From NCBI RefSeq assembly GCF_000765675.1, contig NZ_JRPA02000004.1, positions 1-64,000 of the forward strand: 64,000 nt of DNA, given 5' to 3'. Numbering within the stretch: position 1 is the first letter of the stretch; each line of letters starts with the position of its first letter. Source of the DNA: Helicobacter sp. MIT 05-5294. GTDB taxonomy: Bacteria; Campylobacterota; Campylobacteria; Campylobacterales; Helicobacteraceae. Below the pieces are notes generated by a model. The model searched no databases. It was not told the DNA's origin and saw only the letters and a list, made by a program, of their open reading frames with translations. The position numbers and the translations under genes were made by a program. Positions 55,132 to 64,000 of the stretch are shown here, one piece after another.

Positions 55132-55895
55132 TGCAAAATAACTATTCCGCGCTCAAAGAACTCACTAAAAAGCTTGATGAGATTAAGGAATCTTGGCAAA
55201 TCTACACGATTTTTGAACAAGAAAAAAAGAATTTCAACGAAGAATTTGACGCTCTTAAAAAAGACAAAGAATCTTTAATGGAATCTTTTAACGAAATTTC
55301 AGCCAAAAACGCCCTCTTACTCGCCGAAAACAAGGAATTAGAAGAAAAAAACAAAACCTTGCAAAATGCAATCTCTGCTAAAGAACAGCAATTAAATTCC
55401 CTAAATCCTCAACAAGATTCCGCTCCAAACTCCAAGCTAAACCCCAAAGAAATAGACTTTGAAGCACTACAAACGCAATGTCAAAGCCTCAAAAAGATTC
55501 TAAAATCTGCAGAGGAACTCTTACAAAATGATTCTTTCGTGCGTCCTAAAGCTTTAGAAAAGCTAGAAGTCTCCTACCAAAAACACCAAAGATTACTTGC
55601 AAATCCAGCAAAAAATTATGTGTTATTAGAATCCGCAGAAATGCTTTTTGATTTGCTCACCCAAATCCATTCCAAGCTCAAAATACTTGATTTAGAAAGC
55701 TCAAAACTAGAATCCCAAATCCACAACCCACAAAACAATTTAACAAAACCCCAAAAAATGTTAGATGAAATCCAAGACCTAGAATTCCTTAAAGAAAGCC
55801 AAGATTTAGATTCCAAAGAAAGTTTGCAAGAATCTTTAGCAGAAAACCCAAAAGATTCCTATGCGATTCCACAAAGCCCCAATCAAGCCTCTTAA
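55131..55895 (+). CDS. coiled-coil hypothetical protein
   Basis: 254 residues. Residues 1-95 and 115-175 are Lys/Glu/Leu/Gln-rich heptads that should form long coiled coils (EENKTLQNAISAKEQQLN). No signal peptide or transmembrane segment. C-terminal 60 residues Ser/Glu/Gln-rich and repeated (KESQDLDSKESLQES). Position in the csd3 cluster is conserved in related species as far as I can recall, but its role is unknown. Start overlaps the Nudix stop. Confidence 0.72.
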   Translation: MQNNYSALKELTKKLDEIKESWQIYTIFEQEKKNFNEEFDALKKDKESLMESFNEISAKNALLLAENKELEEKNKTLQNAISAKEQQLNSLNPQQDSAPNSKLNPKEIDFEALQTQCQSLKKILKSAEELLQNDSFVRPKALEKLEVSYQKHQRLLANPAKNYVLLESAEMLFDLLTQIHSKLKILDLESSKLESQIHNPQNNLTKPQKMLDEIQDLEFLKESQDLDSKESLQESLAENPKDSYAIPQSPNQAS

Positions 55896-55903
55896 AACGC
55901 TTT

Positions 55904-57148
55904 ATGAAAACATTAAAACTTTTTGTCTCTGCCATAGAATATTCCGCAAACATTCATCTAGCCAACTTGCTAAAATCCCTGCAACAATCCCAAACTCCCT
56001 TTATCCTTTATGGAATCTTTGATAGCACATTATTGCAACAGATTTTAGGAAAAATCCCCGAGATAGCAAACCAAACAGAAGCCAACACCCTAGATTCCTC
56101 TCAAGATTCCAACAAAACAACCTCTATGAATTATACTTACTTTTCACAAAACATTTATAATCCCGAATCTTTCCGCATTATGGGTTTTGTTGGGATTTTG
56201 AAGCTGATTCCGACTTTTTTCAAGCTCAAAGCCAAACTTGCCCAAATCGCCCTCCAATGCGATATGGCTTTATTTATGGATTCCTCATCGTTTAATATTC
56301 CTTTAATTCAATCAATCCGCAAACTTTCCTCCCAAACACAACCATTCAAAAAACCGCGTATTGTTTATTATATTTTGCCGCAAGTTTGGGCTTGGAAACC
56401 TAAACGCGCACAAATTTTAAGTGAAATTTGCGATGAATTGTGGGGGATTTTGCCTTTTGAAGCTACATTTTATCCCAAAACTTCCACCATAACTTATGTG
56501 GGACACCCCTTGCTTGATGCGATTCCTTATTCTTTTGATTCTCCACAAAAAACACAAAATATCGCTTTTTTGCCGGGTTCTCGCAAAAGTGAAATCCGCG
56601 CACTTTTTCCGATTTTCAACCAACTTGCAAAAGATTTGAAATCACAGGGTAAAAACGCGATTTTAATCATTCCAAAAGCCTTTGAAAAGCAGGATTTAAG
56701 CGCAATCTATGGAGATATTTGCGCATTTGAAATTTCCTTTGATACTTATGCGGGATTAAAGAAAAGTGAGTTTGCTTTCGTATGTAGCGGCACAGCGACT
56801 TTAGAATCCACACTTCTTGGGATTCCGACTATCTTAGCTTATAAGGCAAAATTATTAGATTATTGGATCGCCAAAGCCTTAGTGAAGCTAAATTATATTG
56901 GTTTGGCAAATATTTTTCTAGAATTTCATCTCTTTAAAACGCCAAAGAAGAATCCAAATCCCTCTAATTTCCCAATTCACCCTGAATTTTTGCAAAAAGA
57001 TGCCAATGTAAAAAACCTAAAAAATGCCTATTTGCATTTTGATTATGCGCATTTTTTTGAACAAAAAAAGATTCTTCTTGAATATCTTGCATATGGAAGT
57101 GCGGAATCTTGCGCGAAAAAAATAAAAAATTTCGCAAAAAATTTATAA
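55904..57148 (+). CDS. lpxB: lipid-A-disaccharide synthase
   Basis: 414 residues, longer than the usual 360-390 because of low-complexity insertions (one near 55-85). LpxB signatures MDSSSFNIPL, LPQVWAWKPKRA, YVGHPLLD and FLPGSRKSEIRALF are present. It joins lipid X and UDP-diacylglucosamine in the cytoplasmic face of the inner membrane. In H. pylori the order lpxB-greA-dut is conserved, as here. Confidence 0.93.
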   Translation: MKTLKLFVSAIEYSANIHLANLLKSLQQSQTPFILYGIFDSTLLQQILGKIPEIANQTEANTLDSSQDSNKTTSMNYTYFSQNIYNPESFRIMGFVGILKLIPTFFKLKAKLAQIALQCDMALFMDSSSFNIPLIQSIRKLSSQTQPFKKPRIVYYILPQVWAWKPKRAQILSEICDELWGILPFEATFYPKTSTITYVGHPLLDAIPYSFDSPQKTQNIAFLPGSRKSEIRALFPIFNQLAKDLKSQGKNAILIIPKAFEKQDLSAIYGDICAFEISFDTYAGLKKSEFAFVCSGTATLESTLLGIPTILAYKAKLLDYWIAKALVKLNYIGLANIFLEFHLFKTPKKNPNPSNFPIHPEFLQKDANVKNLKNAYLHFDYAHFFEQKKILLEYLAYGSAESCAKKIKNFAKNL

Positions 57149-57211
57149 AATAAAGGGCTTTTTAACACTCTTTTTCTTACTATATCAAATTATTTTATCT
57201 AAAGGGCATTT

Positions 57212-57691
57212 ATGGAACCTATGACCAAATATGGTTATGATAAGTTGATTTCCGAACTAAAGAATCTCAAAGAAGTTGAACGACCGAAGAATATTATTGA
57301 AATTGACACCGCGCGAGAACATGGCGACTTGAAAGAAAATGCGGAATACCACGCGGCAAGAGAGCGTCAGCTATTTTTAGATGCGCGGATTAATGAGCTT
57401 ACACAGCTTGTTGCAGACGCGCGCGTGATTGACCCTGCAAGTTTAGAACACACTAAAGTTAGTTTTGGTTCAACCATCAAATTAGAAGATTTAGATAGTG
57501 GAGAAACTTTCACTTACACGATTGTCGGTGCGACAGAAAGCAATCCCGAAAAAGGCTTGATTTCCTATCATTCTCCCTTAGCCAAACAGCTTTTGGGTAA
57601 AGTTACAGGCGATGAAGTCGGTGTAACCCTACCAAAAGGGCGCGTGGATTATGAAATTTTAGAGATTCTCTATAAACCCATTCAGTTTTAG
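57212..57691 (+). CDS. greA: transcription elongation factor
   Basis: 159 residues. The coiled-coil N-terminus carries the basic and acidic tip DTAREHGDLKENAEYHAARE. The C-terminal FKBP-like domain has LISYHSPLAKQLLGK. It stimulates transcript cleavage by stalled RNA polymerase. It lies between lpxB and dut. Confidence 0.95.
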   Translation: MEPMTKYGYDKLISELKNLKEVERPKNIIEIDTAREHGDLKENAEYHAARERQLFLDARINELTQLVADARVIDPASLEHTKVSFGSTIKLEDLDSGETFTYTIVGATESNPEKGLISYHSPLAKQLLGKVTGDEVGVTLPKGRVDYEILEILYKPIQF

Positions 57692-57700
57692 GGAGATTCT

Positions 57701-58132
57701 ATGGCGACACTTAAGATAAAAAAACTCATTCCCAACGCAGTGATTCCACAATACCAAAGCAAGGAAGCTGCGGGATTTGACCTTTGCGCAAGTGAAGGGA
57801 AATTGGTAAAAAAAGGCAAATGGGCATTGATTCCAACAGGGCTTAGCTTCAGCTTCCCTAAAAACTACGAAGTGCAGCTGCGTCCAAGAAGCGGATTGGC
57901 GTTAAAGCACGGCATTACCCTGCTAAACTCTCCCGGCACGATTGATTCAGACTATCGCGGAGAAATCAAAATCATCGTTATTAATTTAGGCGAAGAGGAT
58001 TTCACAATCAACGCTGGAGATAGAATCGCACAAGCCGTGCTTTGTAAAATCAAACAAGCAAAAATTAAAATCGTCAAAGCCCTTGATACAACCAAGCGCG
58101 GCGAAAGTGGCTTTGGAAGCACCGGAAAATAA
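57701..58132 (+). CDS. dut: dUTP diphosphatase
   Basis: 143 residues with all five trimeric dUTPase motifs: AAGFDLCAS, RPRSGLALKHG, PGTIDSDYRGEI, RIAQAVLC and RGESGFGSTG. It removes dUTP. Nine bases after greA, with AGGGAG before the ATG. Confidence 0.96.
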   Translation: MATLKIKKLIPNAVIPQYQSKEAAGFDLCASEGKLVKKGKWALIPTGLSFSFPKNYEVQLRPRSGLALKHGITLLNSPGTIDSDYRGEIKIIVINLGEEDFTINAGDRIAQAVLCKIKQAKIKIVKALDTTKRGESGFGSTGK

Positions 58133-58160
58133 ATTATCCCCAAAATTTTAAGGAGAAACT

Positions 58161-58751
58161 TTGAGCTTAAAACAAAATGTAGATTTTATCAAAGAAGAAA
58201 TGAGCAATGATGAAAAAATGTTAGAGGGGCTTATCCGCTTTGAAGGCTGGTTTAAGCGTTATAAGATTCCTTTGATTGCCTTAGCAGTTGGAATCGTCCT
58301 ATTATCTCTAGGCTATATGGGCAACAATTATTACCAAGAAAAGAAGCAACAAGAAATTTCCGCCCTCTATACAGAATCGCTAAAAGGCGATGAAGAGGCG
58401 ATTGCCCTCCTCAAAGATTCTAAAAGCCGACTTTATGACTTATATCTTTTCCAAAATGCACTTAAAGGAAACAATTTAGAAGAGTTAAAGGCTTTGGAAT
58501 CTTCCAAAGACCCTGTGATTGCCCAATTTGCAAAAGCACAAAATGCATCTTTAAACCACGACTTAAGCACTCTTGATTCGCAGGTTTCTGGCGATTTTGG
58601 TTATTTGCAAGCCGCATTTTTGGAGATTCAAGCAGGTAAGATTCAAGAAGCTAAGGTGATTTTGTCCAAAATCCAAAACGATTCTTCCGTTAGAGATTTT
58701 GCCAACGCATTAGAACATCTAAGCATTCAAGGAGTCAAAAATGCCCAATAA
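58161..58751 (+). CDS. YfgM-like membrane-anchored TPR protein
   Basis: 196 residues from a TTG at 58161 with AAGGAG upstream. One transmembrane helix (about 36-56) follows a short cytoplasmic N-terminus. The remainder is helical repeats that read like TPR units. It overlaps the start of the next lipoprotein gene. The pair resembles yfgM-bamB of proteobacteria, where YfgM associates with the translocon and periplasmic chaperones. Assignment rests on topology and context. Confidence 0.65.
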   Translation: MSLKQNVDFIKEEMSNDEKMLEGLIRFEGWFKRYKIPLIALAVGIVLLSLGYMGNNYYQEKKQQEISALYTESLKGDEEAIALLKDSKSRLYDLYLFQNALKGNNLEELKALESSKDPVIAQFAKAQNASLNHDLSTLDSQVSGDFGYLQAAFLEIQAGKIQEAKVILSKIQNDSSVRDFANALEHLSIQGVKNAQ

Positions 58752-59763
58752 CTCTTTGAAAAAAACTATCACTTCACTACTTTGCTTTTTATTATTTGCT
58801 TTAATATTAAGCAGTTGTGGCTCCAAATATTACTTTGAACCAAAAGCTGAAGAGATTAAAGGTAAAGTCTCCTTTAGTAGTTCCCTTCCCTCCCCTATCG
58901 TCTCTATATTGCGCGATGGAGCAACCCTAAAAAACGGGCAATTCATCACAAAATATTCCGAGATTCCTGATGTTTATTTGCCACAAAACACACAATATCT
59001 CAATCAAACAGAAGATTATTATCTTGCAGGTGCTTACCAAACCCTTTTATTGATTGATAAAGAAAGCAACACGCAAACTTCAATTTCCTTTGACAATACT
59101 CCCATTAGCGCATCTATGAATGGGGCATTGATTGCGATTATCTTTGATGATAATTCCTTTGTATTGTATGATTTAAACCAAGGTCGCGTTACTTACAAGC
59201 AAGACAGCACTCTAGCCCCCACAAACAATACTTTGATTGCTGCGCCTTACTTTTTAAGTGATATTGTGATTGTGCCAACATTAGATGGGAAGCTCGTGAT
59301 TGTAGATAAAAATAATATGCAAATGATTCGTAATATTGTTGTTAATGGCGATAAATATTTCAACAATGTTATTTTCTTAGAGGCGATTGGCAATCGTATG
59401 GTTGCAGCCACTCCCAAGCGCATTATTTCAGTCAGTCCAAATGTGATTAGCACTTTTAATGCGAATGTCAAAGACATTCTTTTCTTTGAAGATAGAATCT
59501 TTATTTTTACCAATGAGGGAGAAGTGATTTTAACAGACCAAGATTTGAACGAAAAGAAAAGAGTTAAATTTCCTTTCGCGCATTTCACCGCAGCAAATCA
59601 TGGGAGAAATATCGTGATTTTAGAGACACAAGGCTACTTGATTGCATTAGATGATGAATTGCAAAGCAGTGCAATTTTCGCTTTGCCTGATGCAATTACT
59701 TCTCCTACATTTTCGGGTATGCGTCAAATTTTTATTGGCAATAGAATCTTAAAAGTGGAATAG
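58741..59763 (+). CDS. BamB-like outer-membrane assembly lipoprotein
   Basis: 340 residues. The signal ends LILSSC, lipobox at about residue 26. The mature protein is beta-strand repeats of the PQQ/WD type (LLLIDKESNTQTSISFDN; FVLYDLNQGRVTY; LVIVDKNNMQMIRN), like the BamB beta-propeller. Sited at the outer membrane to help fold beta-barrel proteins. Divergent in sequence, so by-context naming is a suggestion. Confidence 0.65.
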   Translation: MPNNSLKKTITSLLCFLLFALILSSCGSKYYFEPKAEEIKGKVSFSSSLPSPIVSILRDGATLKNGQFITKYSEIPDVYLPQNTQYLNQTEDYYLAGAYQTLLLIDKESNTQTSISFDNTPISASMNGALIAIIFDDNSFVLYDLNQGRVTYKQDSTLAPTNNTLIAAPYFLSDIVIVPTLDGKLVIVDKNNMQMIRNIVVNGDKYFNNVIFLEAIGNRMVAATPKRIISVSPNVISTFNANVKDILFFEDRIFIFTNEGEVILTDQDLNEKKRVKFPFAHFTAANHGRNIVILETQGYLIALDDELQSSAIFALPDAITSPTFSGMRQIFIGNRILKVE

Positions 59764-59773
59764 AGGGAAATAA

Positions 59774-60412
59774 ATGATTCTCTGTGATATTGGCAATACT
59801 TTTTTGCATTTTTATTATCGCGGCAGAATTTGGAAAGAAGAGAAGCACAAATTAACGCCTAAAGATTCCAAAGAACTCATTATGTATATTAGCGTCAATG
59901 AGGATTCCACTAACGCGCTACTTTATGCGCACCCTCGCTGTTTTGATTTGACGCCTTATATCAATATTGACACAAACTACAAAGGCTTAGGGGTTGATAG
60001 AATCGCGGCTTGTAAGGCAATCAATGATGGCGTAATTGTAGATGCCGGAAGTGCGCTTACAATAGATGTAATGCACCAAGGCATTCACTTAGGAGGATTC
60101 ATCATGCCCGGAATCGCACAATATCGCAAAATGTTCGGTAGCATTTCTGTGCTAGATTGTGAAATGAATTTAGGAGTAGATTTGGATACTTTTCCACAAA
60201 ACACGCGTGATGCTGTGAGTTATGGTATGCTAAAATCCATCATCTTAATGCTGCAAAACACTTCCAAAAACAAAAAAATTCATTTCACCGGTGGAGATGG
60301 CAAATTTCTCTCAAGATTCTTTAAAGATTGCTTCTATGATGATTTGCTAGTTTTTAAAGGAATGCAAAAAGCCATTAACGAAAACTTCACTTCGCAAGGA
60401 ATTTATGTATGA
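59774..60412 (+). CDS. coaX: type III pantothenate kinase
   Basis: 212 residues. DIGNTFLHF, GVDRIAACKA and DAGSALTIDV give the ASKHA nucleotide and substrate sites. First step of CoA synthesis. The short CoaX form known from H. pylori. Its stop overlaps the hisG start. Confidence 0.93.
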   Translation: MILCDIGNTFLHFYYRGRIWKEEKHKLTPKDSKELIMYISVNEDSTNALLYAHPRCFDLTPYINIDTNYKGLGVDRIAACKAINDGVIVDAGSALTIDVMHQGIHLGGFIMPGIAQYRKMFGSISVLDCEMNLGVDLDTFPQNTRDAVSYGMLKSIILMLQNTSKNKKIHFTGGDGKFLSRFFKDCFYDDLLVFKGMQKAINENFTSQGIYV

Positions 60413-61017
60413 TAAAAGTCGCATTGCCAAAAGGCAGAATCGCAGAAAAAACACTCAAGATTTTTGAAAATTTCATCGGCGAATCCTTGCATTTTGAAGA
60501 CCGCAAACTGATTTTAACAAAAAACGATTTTGAATTTATGCTCGTGCGCAATCAAGATGTTCCCGCCTATGTAGAACGCGGAGCAGCGGATATTGGCGTG
60601 GTTGGATTAGATGTTTTAGAGGAGCAACAAAGTTCGCTCGTGCGTTTGTTGGATTTGGGATTTGGCAAATGCAAAGTTGCAATCGGCTCTCCAAACCACT
60701 ACACGCTGGATTTTTCTAATCCTCATTTAAAAATCGCAACAAAAATGGTTAATATCACCAAAAACTTCTTTGCTCAAAAAGCCATTAGCGTAGAAATCAT
60801 AAAGCTTTATGGCTCTATTGAATTAGCCCCGCTCGTGGGAATGGCAGATGCGATTGTGGATTTGGTAGAAACCGGAGATACTATGCGCCAAAACAATCTT
60901 AAAATTGATGAAATCATTATGGAAATTAGTGCTTATTTAGTTGCGAATCCTAATAGTTTCTATGCCCAAAAATCAGAGATTCTAAAGATTCAAGACTATT
61001 TCAAAACGCAAGTTTAA
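60409..61017 (+). CDS. hisG: ATP phosphoribosyltransferase, short form
   Basis: 202 residues, the short HisG that needs a HisZ regulatory partner. ALPKGRIAEKTLKIFE, DVPAYVERGAADIGVVG and DLVETGDTMRQNNL are visible. First step of histidine synthesis. No hisZ is in this window. Overlaps coaX by four bases. Presence of this pathway separates the organism from H. pylori. Confidence 0.94.
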   Translation: MIKVALPKGRIAEKTLKIFENFIGESLHFEDRKLILTKNDFEFMLVRNQDVPAYVERGAADIGVVGLDVLEEQQSSLVRLLDLGFGKCKVAIGSPNHYTLDFSNPHLKIATKMVNITKNFFAQKAISVEIIKLYGSIELAPLVGMADAIVDLVETGDTMRQNNLKIDEIIMEISAYLVANPNSFYAQKSEILKIQDYFKTQV

Positions 61018-61035
61018 TCTTAAAAAGGAGTTAGA

Positions 61036-62301
61036 ATGGGACAAACCATCACAGAGAAAATCTTTTCAGACCATGTTGGCAAAGCTGTTTATGCGGGAGA
61101 AATTGTTGATTCTCCTATTGATATGATTATTGGCAACGATATTACAACGCCACTTTCTATTAAAGCTTATGAAGAAAGTGGAGCGCAAAAACTCGCAAAC
61201 CCCGATGGATTCTGCATTGTTATGGACCACTTCATTCCTGCAAAAGACATTGCAAGTGCCAATCAAGCGCGAATCAGTCGTGATTTCGCCAAAAAGCACC
61301 AGCTTAAATATTTCTTTGATGAAAAAGATATGGGGATTGAACACGCATTATTGCCCGAAAAAGGCTTGGTTGTCAGCGGAGATGTGATTATTGGGGCAGA
61401 TTCTCACACCTGCACACACGGGGCTTTAGGAGCATTTAGCACAGGGATAGGAAGCACGGATTTGGCTTATGCGATGATTACAGGCAAAAATTGGTTTAAA
61501 GTCCCTAGCGCAATCAAAGTTGAATTTATCGGCAAACCTGCACAACATATTTATGGCAAAGATTTAATCCTAGAGATTATCCGCCAAATCGGCGTAGATG
61601 GCGCACTCTATCAAACACTTGAATTTTGCGGAGAGGGAATCGCACACCTTAGCATGGACGATAGATTCTCGCTTTGCAATATGGCAATCGAAGCAGGAGC
61701 AAAAAATGGAATCATCGCGCCCGATTTGATTACGCGAGAATTTTTAGCAAGTCGCCCAAGTCTGCGCACAAAGCCAAAAGAATTCTTCTCTGATGCAGAT
61801 GCGCATTACACGCGCACAATCACAATTGATGTGAGCAACCTAGAACCTGTTGTTGCCTATCCTTATCTTCCAAGCAATGGCAAAAGCATTTCTCAAGCGG
61901 TGCGTGATGATTTGAAGATTGACCAAGTTTTCATCGGAAGTTGCACCAATGGACGCTTAAGCGACTTAAAAATCGCAAGTGAGATTCTAAAGGGCAAAAG
62001 AGTGCATTCTGATGTTCGCCTCATCATCACTCCCGGAACGCAACAAATCTACAAAGAGGCACATAAATTAGGCTATATTGATATTTTATTAGAAGCTGGT
62101 GCGCTCATCTCCAACCCGACCTGTGGCGCGTGTCTTGGCGGATATATGGGGATTTTGGGAGACAAAGAAAGATGTGTTTCTACAACGAATCGTAATTTCG
62201 TCGGTAGAATGGGGGCGCGAAATTCTGAAGTCTATCTTGCAAATTCCGCAGTCGCTGCAAAAAGTGCAATCATAGGAAAAATCGCCGACCCACGCAATTA
62301 G
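61036..62301 (+). CDS. leuC: 3-isopropylmalate dehydratase large subunit
   Basis: 421 residues, the prokaryotic HacA/LeuC-like length. 4Fe-4S ligands are in DSHTCTHGALGAFSTGIG, FIGSCTNGRLSD and NPTCGACLGGYMG. Leucine synthesis; a leuD should be elsewhere. Start behind AAAGGAG. Nineteen bases after hisG. Confidence 0.93.
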   Translation: MGQTITEKIFSDHVGKAVYAGEIVDSPIDMIIGNDITTPLSIKAYEESGAQKLANPDGFCIVMDHFIPAKDIASANQARISRDFAKKHQLKYFFDEKDMGIEHALLPEKGLVVSGDVIIGADSHTCTHGALGAFSTGIGSTDLAYAMITGKNWFKVPSAIKVEFIGKPAQHIYGKDLILEIIRQIGVDGALYQTLEFCGEGIAHLSMDDRFSLCNMAIEAGAKNGIIAPDLITREFLASRPSLRTKPKEFFSDADAHYTRTITIDVSNLEPVVAYPYLPSNGKSISQAVRDDLKIDQVFIGSCTNGRLSDLKIASEILKGKRVHSDVRLIITPGTQQIYKEAHKLGYIDILLEAGALISNPTCGACLGGYMGILGDKERCVSTTNRNFVGRMGARNSEVYLANSAVAAKSAIIGKIADPRN

Positions 62302-62494
62302 AGGATTCCAAACTACGCTATTTGCGTATTATTTGGAGTTTTGGGATTCCAACTACACATTATAAAAAGCGTGAAATCCCCAAGTGCGGAATCTAAAAAT
62401 AATATCAGAATCCCAAACTTCAGCCCTTTCCCTACGATGATAAGGAAGCAACTCCTGCATTCTTTGGAATCTTGCACAAAACTCCCCAAGATTC

Positions 62495-63802
62495 CTACCA
62501 ACTCAAAACAAACTCACTACCTTTGCCTTCTTCACTCATGCAAGTAATTTGAAGATTATAGATTTGGCAAATTTGCTTCACAAGCGCAAGTCCAATACCA
62601 AAACCGCCTTGATTGGAATTGCTACGATAATAGCGTTTAAAAATCTTATCTAAATTTTCTTTTTTGATTCCACAACCATTATCTTGGATACTCAAGCTCT
62701 TCGCTCCCAATCGCACTTGAATCTTCCCGCCCTCCGCAGTGTATTTTAACGCATTATCCAGCAGATTATCCACCACTCTTGCAATCCGACTATAATTCGC
62801 TAAAAGATTGGTTTTTGTCTCATTTTCTGATTCTATTGCGACAAGAATCTCAATTTTTTTCTTTTTGAAAAATGGCTGAAAATAAGAAACGCGCTCCTTT
62901 ACCAATCGTGGCATTTCAACTTTTTCAAGCTTTAGCTCTCTTGCTTCTTCAAAATTATAAAACAACAAATCTTGATAGATTTGCTCTAGCGTTTTTGCAG
63001 CAAACACAATGCGTTCAAACTTTTTGTATTGCGAAGCGGTCAATTCCTCAGGCTTAATTCTCTCAATACTCATTAAAATCGCGCTCAAAGGAGTATTAAT
63101 CTCGTGTGTAGAATCCTTAATAAACGCATTTAAGGCTTGAATCTTCGTCCGCAAAGGATTCAAAGAAAGTGATACCAAAAAATACGCAATCACACTAATC
63201 GCCGCTAAGACTAGCAAAAAACTCCCCAACATCAATCCCCAAAGCTTATGAATCTCTGCTTGGATTCCACTCGCACAAAGCACAAAATAAAAATTGCCTT
63301 GCGAATACCTAAAATCGTGGTGTCTATGTTGTGTGGATTTCATACTCTCATTTTCTTGCAATCTTTGATTCAAAAAAGCCCAAAAGATTCGCCCTCCTAT
63401 GCGTTGAGTGATTAGATACATCGTATCTCCAAGAATCACTCTATCATTTTGCCCAAAATTCAAAGAATCTTTTTGCGCATAAAAAACCCTTTCTATCTCC
63501 TCTTGATTCTCATCAAGTGCGCTAAAAACCACTTCCCCCTCGCGTGTGATAATCATAAAAGGAATCTGAATTTCCTCTGCAACTTCCGAAAGGAGATTTT
63601 GCATATCATCAGCTTGTGTTTGTAACTTTTCTTGCAGATGAATTGTCAGTGTGTGCATATTTTCGCGTAGTGTTACCGCTTTGGATTCTACAATCGCAAC
63701 CCTTTCTTGCCGATACCAACCCCAAAAAACAATGCCCAAAAACACGCAACTCGTGAGAATATACAAAGCCAAAATTTTTAACGCTGTTTGTCTTGCTTCC
63801 AT
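62495..63802 (-). CDS. sensor histidine kinase
   Basis: 435 residues. N-terminal transmembrane helix (about 10-30), periplasmic sensor (about 35-180), second helix (about 188-212). HisKA segment STHEINTPLSAIL, N-box DNLLDNALKYT, G1 DNGCGI and G2 GGFGIGLALV. It pairs with the response regulator six bases upstream. The stimulus is unknown; CrdS- or ArsS-like kinases of the group are candidates. Confidence 0.9.
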   Translation of the reverse strand: MEARQTALKILALYILTSCVFLGIVFWGWYRQERVAIVESKAVTLRENMHTLTIHLQEKLQTQADDMQNLLSEVAEEIQIPFMIITREGEVVFSALDENQEEIERVFYAQKDSLNFGQNDRVILGDTMYLITQRIGGRIFWAFLNQRLQENESMKSTQHRHHDFRYSQGNFYFVLCASGIQAEIHKLWGLMLGSFLLVLAAISVIAYFLVSLSLNPLRTKIQALNAFIKDSTHEINTPLSAILMSIERIKPEELTASQYKKFERIVFAAKTLEQIYQDLLFYNFEEARELKLEKVEMPRLVKERVSYFQPFFKKKKIEILVAIESENETKTNLLANYSRIARVVDNLLDNALKYTAEGGKIQVRLGAKSLSIQDNGCGIKKENLDKIFKRYYRSNSNQGGFGIGLALVKQICQIYNLQITCMSEEGKGSEFVLSW

Positions 63803-63808
63803 ACTTTG

Positions 63809-64000
63809 CTACTTTGTTGGTTTGTAGCAATATCCCTCACCGCGCCTTGTGAGGATATTTTCTTTGCCAAGTATTTGACGCAGATTCTTAATATACACGC
63901 GCAAACTAAGCTCACTTGGCGTTTCATCGTAACCCCAAAGCTTTGAATAAATCCGCTCCAAACTTAAAAAATGCCCCTTATTTTGCAATAGCATTTTTAG
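63809..64000 (-). CDS. OmpR-type response regulator, partial
   Basis: The frame is open at the window end; only the last 63 or so residues are seen. They are a winged-helix DNA-binding end (LERIYSKLWGYD; SELSLRVYIKNLRQILG). The receiver domain lies beyond base 64000. Partner of the histidine kinase that follows by six bases. Confidence 0.85.
   Translation of the reverse strand, partial: LKMLLQNKGHFLSLERIYSKLWGYDETPSELSLRVYIKNLRQILGKENILTRRGEGYCYKPTK

Overview
The window looks like chromosome of a Campylobacterota bacterium, most likely an enterohepatic-type Helicobacter. It is AT-rich, and several gene neighbourhoods match Helicobacter orders known to me: lptF-truA; rho-murI; aroB-mscS-mtaB-ftsH-like; lpxB-greA-dut-YfgM-like-BamB-like-coaX; flgM-FlgN-like-flgK. 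It carries hisG, leuC and thiC, which argues against a gastric H. pylori-like reduced set. Species cannot be fixed from sequence reading alone. I saw no rRNA, tRNA or CRISPR array.

Layout. 1-4170: minus-strand accessory region with a duplicated two-gene module (2-TM membrane protein plus glycine-zipper protein; one copy intact, one decayed), downstream of a large EF-hand-like protein with a textbook sigma-28 promoter. 4373-8531: gdhA, a secreted ATP-dependent DNA ligase, lptF and truA. 8572-9153: pseudogene. 9156-13525: chemoreceptor, M48 protease and dapE. 13669-16670: large autotransporter whose start lies upstream of a 12-base poly-G tract that puts it out of frame. 16850-17160: candidate small hydrophobic peptide locus with a sequestered ribosome binding site. 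17172-34300: housekeeping genes (cmoA, ribF, tlyA, ugd, pyrB, rho, murI, thiC, mrp, aroB, mscS, mtaB, FtsH-like). 34410-35115: pseudogene. 35336-46877: small secreted paralogues, dusB, flgL, msrB, rsfS, nadD, a prepilin peptidase, thioesterase, M15 peptidase, fur, DUF2325, a response regulator and a Gp37-like protein.

The most unusual region is 46038-50154 on the minus strand. A HAD-type hydrolase, two paralogous phosphoribosyltransferase-like genes, a DprA/SMF-like protein and a Gp37/DUF5131-like protein sit in a row behind their own TATAAT-like promoter. The HAD gene is split by a (CT)12 repeat and both transferase genes are interrupted at or near A6 tracts. This resembles nucleotide-metabolite conflict or stress operons and looks like a contingency (switchable) or decaying locus.

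50240-64000: flgK-flgN-like-flgM behind a second sigma-28 promoter, csd3-like M23 peptidase with a Nudix gene, lpxB, greA, dut, a YfgM/BamB-like pair, coaX, hisG, leuC, and a two-component system cut by the window edge. Themes tying the window together are the flagellar regulon (two near-identical sigma-28 promoters), repeat-mediated switching (poly-G, CT repeat, A6 tracts), a dispersed decaying family of small membrane proteins, and a striking excess of the hexamer GATTCC/GGAATC.
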